64,000 nucleotides of DNA from Psychroflexus aurantiacus. Its GTDB lineage: Bacteria > Bacteroidota > Bacteroidia > Flavobacteriales > Flavobacteriaceae. A model generated the notes under the pieces. The model had not been told where the DNA came from. It did not search any database and saw nothing but the letters and a program-made list of their open reading frames with translations. Shown piece after piece: positions 37,521-45,763 of the stretch. A program made the position numbers and the translations under genes. The DNA lies in contig NZ_JAAIKD010000005.1 of NCBI RefSeq assembly GCF_010820555.1, forward strand, positions 124,001 to 188,000, written 5' to 3'. How positions within the stretch are numbered: position 1 is the first letter of the stretch; every line of letters starts with the position of its first letter.

Positions 37521-37528
37521 TAGTTTTG
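37521..37528 (+). promoter_or_regulatory. Putative -7 element before hemE
   Basis: TAGTTTTG matches TAnnTTTG and lies 36 bases before the hemE ATG. The only nearby TTG is 11 bases upstream, too close for a standard -33 element. Confidence 0.4.
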
Positions 37529-37564
37529 TACCTTAAAAAGATATCGAATACCAATTCAGAATAC

Positions 37565-38587
37565 ATGATAAAAAACGACTTATTTCTAAAGGCTTTAAGA
37601 GGAGAGACCGTAGAGAGACCACCGGTGTGGATGATGAGACAAGCTGGGAGGTATCTGCCAGACTTCATGAAATTGAAAGAAAAATATGATTTTTTCACCC
37701 GCTGCAGAACGCCCGAACTGGCTACCGAGATTACGGTAATGCCCATCCATCAGGTAGGAACAGATGCGGCCATATTGTTTAGTGATATCCTCGTGGTTCC
37801 TCAGGCCATGAATATAGAAGTAGAGATGCGGCCCGGTGTCGGACCCTGGCTGCCAAACCCCATTCGGGACAGGAAAACCCTGGACCAGGTCATTGTTCCT
37901 GATGTTTACGAAGAACTTGGTTACGTCTACGAAGCTATCAAAATGACCAAAAAAGAGCTCAATGATGAGGTCCCGCTTATTGGTTTTGCAGGCTCACCCT
38001 GGACGATCTTTTGCTATTGTGTACAGGGACAGGGTTCCAAAAACTTCGATAAGGCTAAAGAATTCTGCTTTACAGAACCCCAGATGGCGCACGAGTTACT
38101 CCAAAAAATTACCGATACCACGATAGCCTATTTAAAAGGAAAAGTGGAAGCAGGGGTGGATGCCGTACAGGTGTTTGACTCCTGGGGAGGTATGCTCTCG
38201 CCGGTAGATTATCAGGAATTTTCATGGCCTTATATTCAGCAAATCATCGATGGGCTGAAGGATGACATCCCAGTGATCGCTTTTGGAAAAGGCTGCTGGT
38301 TTGCTCTGGATACCATGGCGAAGTCCGGTGCATCTGCATTGGGTGTAGACTGGACCTGTTCCGCCAGAAACGCGAGATACCTCTCTGGAGGGAAAATCAC
38401 CTTACAGGGTAATTTTGATCCGTCGAGGCTTTTCTCCCCACCAAAGGACATTAAAAAAATGGTACACCAGATGATCGACGAATTCGGTAAAGACCGGTAT
38501 ATCGTGAATCTAGGTCACGGCATTTTACCCAACATTCCCGTCGAAAATGCCAAAGCCTTTGTGGAGGCGGTGAAAGAATATAAATAA
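37565..38587 (+). CDS. hemE: Uroporphyrinogen decarboxylase
   Basis: Removes four carboxyl groups from uroporphyrinogen III to give coproporphyrinogen III. The 340-residue form begins [14 protein letters not shown] and carries the signature [17 protein letters not shown], with the invariant Arg residues, and [16 protein letters not shown]. In-frame ATGs upstream (37487 onward) lie partly inside the hemB coding region and are unlikely starts. A strong terminator follows 23 bases after the stop and closes the haem block. Confidence 0.96.
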   Translation: MIKNDLFLKALRGETVERPPVWMMRQAGRYLPDFMKLKEKYDFFTRCRTPELATEITVMPIHQVGTDAAILFSDILVVPQAMNIEVEMRPGVGPWLPNPIRDRKTLDQVIVPDVYEELGYVYEAIKMTKKELNDEVPLIGFAGSPWTIFCYCVQGQGSKNFDKAKEFCFTEPQMAHELLQKITDTTIAYLKGKVEAGVDAVQVFDSWGGMLSPVDYQEFSWPYIQQIIDGLKDDIPVIAFGKGCWFALDTMAKSGASALGVDWTCSARNARYLSGGKITLQGNFDPSRLFSPPKDIKKMVHQMIDEFGKDRYIVNLGHGILPNIPVENAKAFVEAVKEYK

Positions 38588-38610
38588 ACACAAACTCCAT
38601 TTAGAAGACA

Positions 38611-38641
38611 AAAACCATCTGCCCGAGGCAGGTGGTTTTTT
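38611..38641 (+). terminator. Rho-independent terminator after hemE
   Basis: A 13-bp stem (AAAACCATCTGCC with GGCAGGTGGTTTT, one G-T wobble) closes on the loop CGA and runs into six T residues. It is also AT-symmetric enough to work on the other strand. Confidence 0.85.
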
Positions 38642-38785
38642 GTTTAAAAAAATAAGCATCCTCTCTTTAAATCACCATTTGTTTTTCCGACCCCAGGCTC
38701 AGGAATTAAATACATTGATCTTCAGACCAGTATGAGCAGCTTGACAGATTATAGATTTTCAACTGCTAACCAAATCCTAAAAATC

Positions 38786-38824
38786 TTACGGTTTTCCCTC
38801 ACTTAAACTACGGGCGAACCGTAA
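38786..38824. promoter_or_regulatory. Bipartite inverted repeat upstream of the S8 protease
   Basis: TTACGGTT (38786-38793) and AACCGTAA (38817-38824) are perfect inverted arms. Inside them CCC (38796-38798) faces GGG (38812-38814) at matching distance. The site lies about 200 bases before the protease start. It could be a regulator binding site or an RNA hairpin; no regulator is identified. Confidence 0.4.
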
Positions 38825-39023
38825 ATCATTTCAAAATAATCGGGCGTTATTTACAATAAAAGTAAAATAAAGGCAATTTTGAAGAATATCAGAACCTGCC
38901 ATTTTATTCACTATGCGCTTCTCTTCAAAGTGATTTTATCACATGATTTTTTGACGCAATTTTCGAATATTCACTCTAAACCTACCCCTAAGGGGGCTCA
39001 CTTTTTAATTTAAACACTAACCT

Positions 39024-42000
39024 ATGATTCAAAAATTACTTAAAAACGCTACAAGCTTTGTAGCCATTGCTGGCTTTTCTTTTTTAGGAGTCGCACAAAC
39101 CCAGGAAAAGCAGGTAGAAATCACATCCAGTTACGACACCTCAGCTTTAAATACACTTGAAAAGGAATTCAAGTCCAAATCAGAACGTCAGGAACTCAAA
39201 ATCGAGGAGTATATAAAAACCCATTCGGTACAGACTGAACTTATTTTGGATGACGGCGGATATGCCCAGCTTCAGCGTATTGAAGAGGATGGAAGCCTTA
39301 TTTATTACAGAACTTTTAATGTGGGTTCAGCCAGATCCACACGTGTCAACCACGTCAATTCAGGAGGTTCTTTAGGACTCAGCCTGGATGGCCAGAATAT
39401 GATTTCTTATGTCTGGGATGGTGGTCATCCCCGGGTAACCCATCAGGAATATGATGGTGCAGGGGGGAGTAACAGGGTTTCTATTCAGGATGCAACCGCA
39501 GAAGGCGGCGTTCAGCTTAATTTTCATGCGGCTCATGTTACGGGAACCATTCTTGCCTCAGGTGTTGTAGCCAATGCCAAAGGCATGGCTCCACAGGCCA
39601 AGGCTAAAGCCTACAAGTGGAATGATGATTTGGCCGAAGCCACTTCAGCAGCAGGCAGCGGGATGCTGATCTCCAACCATTCTTACGGATACAATTCGGA
39701 GGCTGTTCCCGATTACTATTTTGGAGCTTATATCGGAGATTCCAGAGACTGGGATAATTTACAGTACAATGCGCCCTATTATCTTATGGTTGTAGCAGCT
39801 GGTAATGACGGAACGGCGACTTATAATGCTTCTCCGCTTAACCCTACCTATCCCCCGTACGATAAACTCACAGGGCACTCGGTTTCTAAAAATACAATGG
39901 TCGTTGCCAGTGCTCAGGATGCTGACATTGATACCGCAGGCAATCTGGTATCCGTCAACATAAGTTCATTCAGCAGTCAGGGACCAACCGATGATTACAG
40001 AATCAAACCCGATATTACAGGGAATGGTCAAGGGGTGTATTCTACTTACGATAACAGTGATACGGCGTACAATAGTATTTCCGGAACTTCAATGGCTTCG
40101 CCGAATGTGGCCGGATCCTTGCTTTTATTACAACAGCACGCCAATAACACTACTGGAAATTATTTAAAAGCCTCCACCTTAAAAGGAATTGCTTTACATA
40201 CTGCCGACGATGCCGGTTTAACCGGTCCCGATGCCATCTTTGGATGGGGGCTGATGAACACTAAACGAGCTGCAGAGGCGATTTCAGATAACGGGCAGGC
40301 GGCGCTTATCAGTGAATTAACTCTGGCATCCGGACAAAGCTATTCTGTGGAAGTCGAAAGCGATGGCATCAACGACCTGATGGCTTCTATTTCTTGGACA
40401 GATCCCGCAGGAACAGCGACTACCTCTTTAAACTCTACCGAAGCAAGACTGGTGAATGATTTGGATATCCGTGTGACCAATACCTCAACCTCGTTTTTAC
40501 CTTGGCGGTTAACCGGAGTGAATACGAATGGCAAAGGGGATAACACCAGAGATCCTATTGAACGTGTAGACGTGAGCAATGCTTCGGGAACTTATACCAT
40601 TACGGTAACACATAAAGGGTCTCTTAGCAGCGGAAGTCAGGATTATAGCCTGGTCGTGACGGGTTTGACTTCAGCACCCGTAGCCTGTGAGGCGTTGACG
40701 CCAACGGGACTTGCAGCTTCAGGCATAGGCTCTACGTCAGCCAGCTTGAATTGGATTAGCGTTGATTCAGCAAGCTATGCAGTGAGGTACAGAGCTTCCG
40801 GAACCTCGACCTGGACCACAACTTCTTCAGATAATGCGTCGACGACGCTTGAAGGTTTGACTGCAGAAACCACTTACGAAGCTCAGGTAAGAAGTATATG
40901 CGGTTCTGGCAGTTCTGCCTATTCTTCATCGATTAGCTTCACAACGACCCCTCAGGAGCTGGTCTATTGCGATTCTAAAGGGAATAGTGTTGCCGATGAA
41001 TATATCGGGAATTTTGAATTGAACAGCATCTCTAATGCATCCGGAGGCGGAAATGGATATTCAGATTTTACATCTACCTCTACAGAATTGGCCAGCAGTC
41101 AGACTTACAGTTTTACAATAACGCCAACCTGGACCGGTACGGTTTACAACGAAGGCTATGCTCTATGGATAGATTATAATAAAGACGGAGATTTTACGGA
41201 TGCTGGTGAACTTGTGTTTTCGAAAGCGGCCTCCAGTGACACGCCGGTAACAGGAAACTTTACAGTACCCAGTACAATTGTGGAAGGCGCTACACGGCTT
41301 CGTGTTTCAATGAAATACAATGCTATTCCAGGTTCATGCGAAGCCTTTTCCTATGGGGAAGTGGAAGATTATACAGTGAACCTAAGTGCAAATACAGAAG
41401 ACACCCAGGCGCCAAGTACGCCAACGGCTTTTGCAGCGTCCAATGTCACAGAGACTTCAGTGAATCTAAGCTGGGACGCCTCTACAGATAATGTAGGTGT
41501 GGAGGGCTACGAAGTTATACAGGGATCGAGTGTTTTGGGATCTACGGTAAACACCAGCGTGAAGGTTAACGGCCTTTCTGCCGGAACGACCTATAGCTTT
41601 GCTGTAAAAGCAAAAGATGCCGCAGGAAATACCTCGGCAAGTGCAACCTTGAGCGTGACCACAGCTTCTTCCAGTGTAACCTATTGTACTTCCAGCGGGA
41701 ACAATTCTTCCTACGAATGGATTGATTTTGTCGGACTTAACAATATATCCAAGACCAGCGCAGACGATTCCGGCTATGCAGATCGTACCAATTTGGAAGC
41801 GGATTTGCCCTACGGCTCTAATACCGTTCAGATAAGTGCTGGATTCTCGGGTCAGGCGTATACGGAGTACTGGAAAATCTGGATAGACTACAATAAAAAC
41901 GGCGTTTTTGAAACCAGTGAGTTGGTGGTGAGCGGGTCCTCATCCAGCGCTGATAATTTGAGTGCGACTTTTAATGTGCCAACCACAGCAGTGTCGGGTT

Positions 42001-42389
42001 TAACCCGTATGCGAGTATCCATGAAGTACAATGCTGCTCAAACCCCCTGTGAAAACTTTGCTTATGGCGAGGTAGAAGATTACACGGTGAATGTGGGCCA
42101 GACTACCAGCAGCTATGTAACCTTGAATGCTACAGAAAGACTGGGTAATGAAACGGCTTCCCTGGGTATGCAGCTGTATCCTAACCCCGTGACAGGAAAC
42201 TTCGTTAAGATAAAAGCCTCATCCAAAACACAACTGAACTACAGCATCTTTGACCTTTCCGGAAGAGAGTTGAGTCAGGGACAAGTGAGGAATCAAAGCA
42301 TTCCTACACATAATTTATCTACTGGAGTTTACCTGGTCCGCTTGGATGATGGTCAAAAATCCTTCACCAGAAAAATGATTAAAGAGTAA
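39024..42389 (+). CDS. Secreted subtilisin-like (S8) protease with FN3 and GEVED domains and a type IX sorting tail
   Basis: A 1121-residue exported serine protease. After a signal peptide and propeptide (about 1-110) comes the catalytic domain with Asp132 (YVWDGGHP), His171 (HAAHVTGT), the oxyanion Asn261 (AAGNDG) and Ser356 (SGTSMASPNVAG). A beta-sandwich region follows (about 430-550), then a fibronectin III domain, a GEVED domain (ending GEVEDYTVNL), a second FN3 and a second GEVED. The C-terminal tail (LYPNPVTGNFVKI ... STGVYLVRLDDG ... RKMIKE) is a type A sorting signal of the type IX secretion system. It is probably released or anchored at the cell surface for protein degradation. Confidence 0.94.
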   Translation: MIQKLLKNATSFVAIAGFSFLGVAQTQEKQVEITSSYDTSALNTLEKEFKSKSERQELKIEEYIKTHSVQTELILDDGGYAQLQRIEEDGSLIYYRTFNVGSARSTRVNHVNSGGSLGLSLDGQNMISYVWDGGHPRVTHQEYDGAGGSNRVSIQDATAEGGVQLNFHAAHVTGTILASGVVANAKGMAPQAKAKAYKWNDDLAEATSAAGSGMLISNHSYGYNSEAVPDYYFGAYIGDSRDWDNLQYNAPYYLMVVAAGNDGTATYNASPLNPTYPPYDKLTGHSVSKNTMVVASAQDADIDTAGNLVSVNISSFSSQGPTDDYRIKPDITGNGQGVYSTYDNSDTAYNSISGTSMASPNVAGSLLLLQQHANNTTGNYLKASTLKGIALHTADDAGLTGPDAIFGWGLMNTKRAAEAISDNGQAALISELTLASGQSYSVEVESDGINDLMASISWTDPAGTATTSLNSTEARLVNDLDIRVTNTSTSFLPWRLTGVNTNGKGDNTRDPIERVDVSNASGTYTITVTHKGSLSSGSQDYSLVVTGLTSAPVACEALTPTGLAASGIGSTSASLNWISVDSASYAVRYRASGTSTWTTTSSDNASTTLEGLTAETTYEAQVRSICGSGSSAYSSSISFTTTPQELVYCDSKGNSVADEYIGNFELNSISNASGGGNGYSDFTSTSTELASSQTYSFTITPTWTGTVYNEGYALWIDYNKDGDFTDAGELVFSKAASSDTPVTGNFTVPSTIVEGATRLRVSMKYNAIPGSCEAFSYGEVEDYTVNLSANTEDTQAPSTPTAFAASNVTETSVNLSWDASTDNVGVEGYEVIQGSSVLGSTVNTSVKVNGLSAGTTYSFAVKAKDAAGNTSASATLSVTTASSSVTYCTSSGNNSSYEWIDFVGLNNISKTSADDSGYADRTNLEADLPYGSNTVQISAGFSGQAYTEYWKIWIDYNKNGVFETSELVVSGSSSSADNLSATFNVPTTAVSGLTRMRVSMKYNAAQTPCENFAYGEVEDYTVNVGQTTSSYVTLNATERLGNETASLGMQLYPNPVTGNFVKIKASSKTQLNYSIFDLSGRELSQGQVRNQSIPTHNLSTGVYLVRLDDGQKSFTRKMIKE

Positions 42390-42416
42390 TCCATTGATTT
42401 TTTTTAAATCAAGGTT

Positions 42417-42445
42417 AAGCCGTCCGTCTCACCCGGGCGGCTTTT
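42417..42445 (+). terminator. Rho-independent terminator after the S8 protease
   Basis: AAGCCGTCCG pairs with CGGGCGGCTT (one wobble) around a loop of about nine bases and is followed by a short T-run. A second AT hairpin (TTGATTT/AAATCAA, 42394-42412) lies between it and the stop codon. Confidence 0.75.
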
Positions 42446-42631
42446 CTATGTTGTAAAATCAAGTAGGGAGGTTGTGTTTTCTTTTGATTTTGTGCCCGTT
42501 AGCTTAACGGCATAAAGATAGTCAGCTTCAGGCTTTGGATAGCTTCCTGTGGCGTCGGGGAATTGTAAGTTCTACTGAAGTCGGCGTGGGGTTTTATGCT
42601 CTTCTATATAAATCAGGTGAACGCCAGGTAT

Positions 42632-42793
42632 GCGTTAGGGATAGCAGTGGAAAGCCCATGACGTAAAAGCCATTTAAACATAAAGCCTGGCGAAGCGACT
42701 AAAAGAAGCTCTTGCCAGGCTTATATGTTTTTGGCTTTTTACCGAAATGGCTTGTAGCGGATAGCCTGACCCCCAATGCTTTGGGGGTAACGC
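42632..42793 (-). repeat. Structured palindromic element, possibly a flavobacterial dispersed repeat or ncRNA
   Basis: A 162-base element closed by GCGTTA (42632-42637) and TAACGC (42788-42793). Inside are a 7-bp hairpin CCCCCAA-TGCT-TTGGGGG (42770-42787) and a long branched hairpin with nested arms: AGCCATTT/AAATGGCT (42668-42675 and 42745-42752), AAACAT/ATGTTT (42676-42681 and 42725-42730), AAGCCTGGC/GCCAGGCTT (42683-42691 and 42714-42722). From memory, similar units ending in GGGTAACGCC and starting with GCGTTAGGGAT are scattered between genes in Flavobacteriales. I have not confirmed this. The strand is arbitrary. Confidence 0.6.
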
Positions 42794-42800
42794 CCAAATC

Positions 42801-44198
42801 TTACTGCTTGTGTTCCTTGTACAGCTTTGTAAAATGCTTGTAAAAATAAGGAATGGTTTCAATGCCTTTGAGGTAGTTCCAGATCCCGAAATGCTCGTTG
42901 GGGGAGTGGATGGCATCCGAGTTGAGACCAAAGCCCATCAGCACGGTTTTGCTGCTCAGGTACTTTTCGAACAGAGACACGATCGGAATGCTTCCACCGC
43001 TTCGCTGAGGCACCGGTTTCTTACCAAAAGTCTCTTGAAAGGCGAGATCTGCCGCCTGGTATTCGATGCCATCGATAGGGGTGACGTAGCCCTGGCCGCC
43101 ATGATGAGGTTTGACTTTGACTTTCACGCTTTTTGGCGCGATGTTTTCAAAATGCGTTTTGAACAAGTCTGTGATTTCTCTCCAGTCCTGATTCGGTACC
43201 AAACGCATGGAAATTTTAGCGAAGGCTTTGCTCGGTATCACCGTTTTGGCACCTTCCCCTGTATAACCGCCCCAGATACCGTTGACATCCAGGGTAGGTC
43301 TTATGGAATTGCGTTCGTTGGTGGTGAAGCCTTTTTCACCATGAACCTCGGGGATGCCGATGTGTTTTTTATAATCTTCCAGGTCAAAAGGCGCTTCGGC
43401 CATTTTCTCCCGTTCTTCATCGCTTAGTTCTTCGACTTTATCGTAGAAACCGGGAATCGTGATGTGGTTATTTTCATCGTGAAGTGAAGCAATCATTTGG
43501 GATAAAATGTTGATCGGGTTGGCCACGGCTCCGCCGTATAAGCCTGAATGCAAATCACGATTGGGTCCTTCCACTTCCACTTCCACATAGCTCATGCCAC
43601 GCAGGCCGGTAGTGATGGACGGCACTTCCTTGCTAATCATGCCCGTATCCGAAATCAGGATGACATCGTTGGCAAGTTTTTCTTTGTTGTTTTCCAGAAA
43701 CCATTCCAGGCTCACACTGCCGACCTCTTCTTCCCCTTCAATCATAAATTTGATATTGCAGGGCAGGCTGTCATTTTGAATCATGACTTCCAGCGCTTTG
43801 ACGTGCATATACATTTGTCCCTTGTCATCACAGGCTCCGCGGGCAAATATGGCGCCGTCGGGGTGGATGTCTGTCGTTTGGATCACCGGCTCAAAGGGAG
43901 GGCTGTTCCATAGATCCACGGGATCTGGTGGCTGCACATCATAATGGCCGTAAACCAGAACCGTGGGCAGGGACTCATCTATAATTTTTTCGGCATACAC
44001 AATGGGGAATCCCGGGGTGTCACAAATTTCCACTGTATCGCAACCTGCGGCTTCCAGATTGATTTTCACAGCGCCGGCAGTCATCAACACCTCTTTTTTG
44101 AAATGCGGATCTGCGCTCACCGAGGGAAGCTTGAGAAGCTCTATGAGTTCATCTATAAAACGTTGTTTATGTTTTTCGATATAAGGTCTGGTATCCAT
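42801..44198 (-). CDS. M20-family dipeptidase
   Basis: A zinc-dependent cytoplasmic peptidase of the M20 clan, 465 residues. Metal ligands are His in YGHYDVQPPDP, Asp in ARGACDDKGQ, the catalytic Glu and ligand in IEGEEEVGS, Asp in LISDTGM, and the late His in IHSPNEHFGI. The dimerisation (lid) domain holds NRDLHSGLYGGAVANP. Members of this group cut dipeptides, including carnosine-like ones. It is divergent from the tRNA-Leu gene and its 3' end faces the structured element. Confidence 0.94.
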   Translation of the reverse strand: MDTRPYIEKHKQRFIDELIELLKLPSVSADPHFKKEVLMTAGAVKINLEAAGCDTVEICDTPGFPIVYAEKIIDESLPTVLVYGHYDVQPPDPVDLWNSPPFEPVIQTTDIHPDGAIFARGACDDKGQMYMHVKALEVMIQNDSLPCNIKFMIEGEEEVGSVSLEWFLENNKEKLANDVILISDTGMISKEVPSITTGLRGMSYVEVEVEGPNRDLHSGLYGGAVANPINILSQMIASLHDENNHITIPGFYDKVEELSDEEREKMAEAPFDLEDYKKHIGIPEVHGEKGFTTNERNSIRPTLDVNGIWGGYTGEGAKTVIPSKAFAKISMRLVPNQDWREITDLFKTHFENIAPKSVKVKVKPHHGGQGYVTPIDGIEYQAADLAFQETFGKKPVPQRSGGSIPIVSLFEKYLSSKTVLMGFGLNSDAIHSPNEHFGIWNYLKGIETIPYFYKHFTKLYKEHKQ

Positions 44199-44245
44199 AA
44201 TAATTATTTAGTTTTTACAATATAAAATTTTTTCCCGAAACATAA

Positions 44246-44275
44246 TTTGAAAGTTGTATTTATTACATATATTTG
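44246..44275 (+). promoter_or_regulatory. Promoter of tRNA-Leu
   Basis: TTTG (44246-44249), 18 bases, then TATATTTG (44268-44275): the best promoter match in the window. The predicted start at about 44282 coincides with the left end of the broken tRNA copy. Confidence 0.7.
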
Positions 44276-44281
44276 CAATCG

Positions 44282-44341
44282 CAAAAAATAATGCGGGCGT
44301 GGTGGTCCCGAAGCGTCGGGAGGTAGACACGCTGAAATCAT
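44282..44341 (+). repeat. Partial tandem copy of the tRNA-Leu leader and 5' half
   Basis: The 24 bases at 44282-44305 are identical to 44342-44365 (leader plus first bases of tRNA-Leu), exactly 60 bases apart. The copy then carries the palindromic insert TCCCGAAGCGTCGGGA (44306-44321) where the real gene has AATT. It resumes with GGTAGACACGCT (44322-44333) and breaks off before the anticodon arm. It cannot form a tRNA but should be part of the primary transcript. Confidence 0.8.
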
Positions 44342-44352
44342 CAAAAAATAAT

Positions 44353-44434
44353 GCGGGCGTGGTGGAATTGGTAGACACGCTAGACTTAGGATCTAGTGCC
44401 GCAAGGTGTGAGAGTTCGAGTCTCTCCGCCCGTA
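44353..44434 (+). tRNA. tRNA-Leu (anticodon UAG)
   Basis: An 82-base class II tRNA. The acceptor stem GCGGGCG pairs with CGCCCGT (terminal G-T wobble), the anticodon stem CTAGA/TCTAG encloses CTTAGGA with anticodon TAG, a variable arm follows, and the T arm is GAGAG-TTCGAGT-CTCTC. The discriminator base is A and CCA is not encoded. It decodes CUA and, with wobble, other CUN codons. A strong promoter precedes it and a terminator follows. Confidence 0.95.
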
Positions 44435-44441
44435 CTTGTAG

Positions 44442-44474
44442 AAAGCTTCTCATATTTGAGAAGCTTTTTTTTTT
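44442..44474 (+). terminator. Rho-independent terminator after tRNA-Leu
   Basis: AAAGCTTCTCA pairs perfectly with TGAGAAGCTTT (11 bp, loop TATT), and the T-run continues to 44474. Confidence 0.88.
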
Positions 44475-44501
44475 GAAATCTATTTTAAGTTTTCAGGGTT
44501 C

Positions 44502-44521
44502 GTTCCGATAGCTATCGGAAC
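44502..44521. repeat. 20-bp perfect palindrome
   Basis: GTTCCGATAGCTATCGGAAC is fully self-complementary. It lies between the tRNA-Leu terminator and the convergent GH5 gene. It resembles the palindrome inserted in the broken tRNA copy (TCCCGA...TCGGGA) and may belong to a class of short mobile palindromes. Confidence 0.7.
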
Positions 44522-44704
44522 TCCGGCCCTTACTTGAATGCTTCTCTTGATTGAGAGAGATTTTTAAAACAACAACGAAGTGTGATACAGCTCTCCTATC
44601 TGGTTTACTTAAAATCAGTTTCAAAATTAATAGTAAATCCTACAGACTTACTGAGATTATAAATTAATCCTTTTAGGATTTTTTTTAAATGTAGACTCCG
44701 AAAT

Positions 44705-45763
44705 TCATTTAAAAAGAACATTTAAGTCTTTTACTCCAAAATTCCCCTGGTACTCCCATATGAATCCGGGGATATCGTGAGCTTTTAAGGTCTGGTGAAC
44801 CCCTCTTAAATAATTTTTTCTGGATTGTTTATCGGCATTCTTGGTGACACCATATTCTGTGCACCACACTTCTACATCATGTTGATCTCTCCAGTTTGAA
44901 ATAATACTTATTTTATTTTCGATGGCATCATAAGTTCCTGTAGATCCATAATCCCGATAATTGATTTCTCCCGGGGTGCCCATAGCTTCTTTGGCGAGAG
45001 GGGGTAGCAGGTTTATGTTGTTTAGGGGATAGGGAAAGGGTATGCCGAGAGTGTTGTTCTGGGGAGCAGTCCAGGGTGTACCCTGATGTGTAAAAATAAA
45101 AGGTTCGTAAAAGTGGAAGCTATAAATGATATTGTCGTAAGGAAAAGGTTCCAGTCTGGATAACTCATAGATGCTGTTGAAATTGGAAGCTCCTGCTATG
45201 ATAGGTAGTTCTGGGTAATAACCTCTTATCCCTTCTATGATGATTGCAGCAGACTGTTTCCATTCCCGGGGATAGATCTGAGGTTCATTAGCGATCTCGA
45301 TATAGATATCATGTCTTAAGAATCGTCTTCTGTTCAGAGATTTCAATAACTTTATCCAGTTCTTGGCCATTAACGCTGCTTCTGATTTAAAATTATCATG
45401 AGCCAGGTTGTGGTTGAAATAGGCTAAAATAAGTGGCTTATCGTTTTTTTGATATCGAATGATCTTATTCAGAAGCCTTATAAATCTTCTTTTTCGACTT
45501 GGATCATCCAGGGTGAGAAAATGTTCTATATCCACAGGAATACGCACAGCTTCAATATCATTTCGATTCAGGCTCCGAAAGGTCTTTCGATATGTTTTTG
45601 GTCTGAGGCTAAGGTTTTTTTCCCAGGTTTCTTGTAATCCTGTGACGTTAACCCCCTGAGCTGTTGTTTTCAAGGGAAATAGCAGAATAAAAAAAAATGC
45701 AATTAAAAAGTAATTTACTTTTTTTTTGATTAGATTAACACCACAATAATTAGAACGTTTCAT
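44705..45763 (-). CDS. Secreted glycoside hydrolase family 5-like enzyme
   Basis: A 352-residue exported glycosidase with a TIM-barrel fold. Catalytic glutamates are in YIEIANEPQIYP (acid/base) and EVWCTEYGVTKN (nucleophile), with the family-typical VRIPVD early and FHFYEPFIFTHQG in between. The signal peptide is in NYFLIAFFFILLFPLKTTAQ. I start it at the ATG at 45763 (MKRSNYCGVN); earlier in-frame ATGs lie inside the divergent gene. GH5 enzymes cut beta-1,4-glucans or mannans. Beside a BcsB-like protein and a processive synthase, it probably trims the secreted polymer, as BcsZ does in cellulose systems. That role is inferred from context. Confidence 0.87.
   Translation of the reverse strand: MKRSNYCGVNLIKKKVNYFLIAFFFILLFPLKTTAQGVNVTGLQETWEKNLSLRPKTYRKTFRSLNRNDIEAVRIPVDIEHFLTLDDPSRKRRFIRLLNKIIRYQKNDKPLILAYFNHNLAHDNFKSEAALMAKNWIKLLKSLNRRRFLRHDIYIEIANEPQIYPREWKQSAAIIIEGIRGYYPELPIIAGASNFNSIYELSRLEPFPYDNIIYSFHFYEPFIFTHQGTPWTAPQNNTLGIPFPYPLNNINLLPPLAKEAMGTPGEINYRDYGSTGTYDAIENKISIISNWRDQHDVEVWCTEYGVTKNADKQSRKNYLRGVHQTLKAHDIPGFIWEYQGNFGVKDLNVLFK

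Larger units (their letters stand above)
38588..39023. other. Intergenic region before the S8 protease
   Basis: 436 bases. After the hemE terminator it contains a bipartite inverted repeat (38786-38824) and the palindrome CCCCTAAGGGG (38985-38995) about 30 bases before the protease start. No open frame looks coding and no consensus TAnnTTTG promoter was found. Confidence 0.6.
42390..42800. other. Intergenic region between convergent S8 protease and dipeptidase genes
   Basis: 411 bases. It holds the protease terminator, a 6-bp hairpin CCGTTA/TAACGG (42496-42510), a short sequence shared with 27695-27708 (42575-42588) and a large structured element (42632-42793). No coding frame is evident. 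Confidence 0.7.

Noticed and set aside
42810-43427. 205-codon open frame antisense to the M20 dipeptidase
   Set aside because: The dipeptidase on the other strand has all metal ligands; this frame is a codon-bias shadow.
44282-44341. Second tRNA-Leu gene
   Set aside because: The copy lacks the anticodon, variable and T arms and has an insert in the D loop, so it cannot fold as a tRNA.
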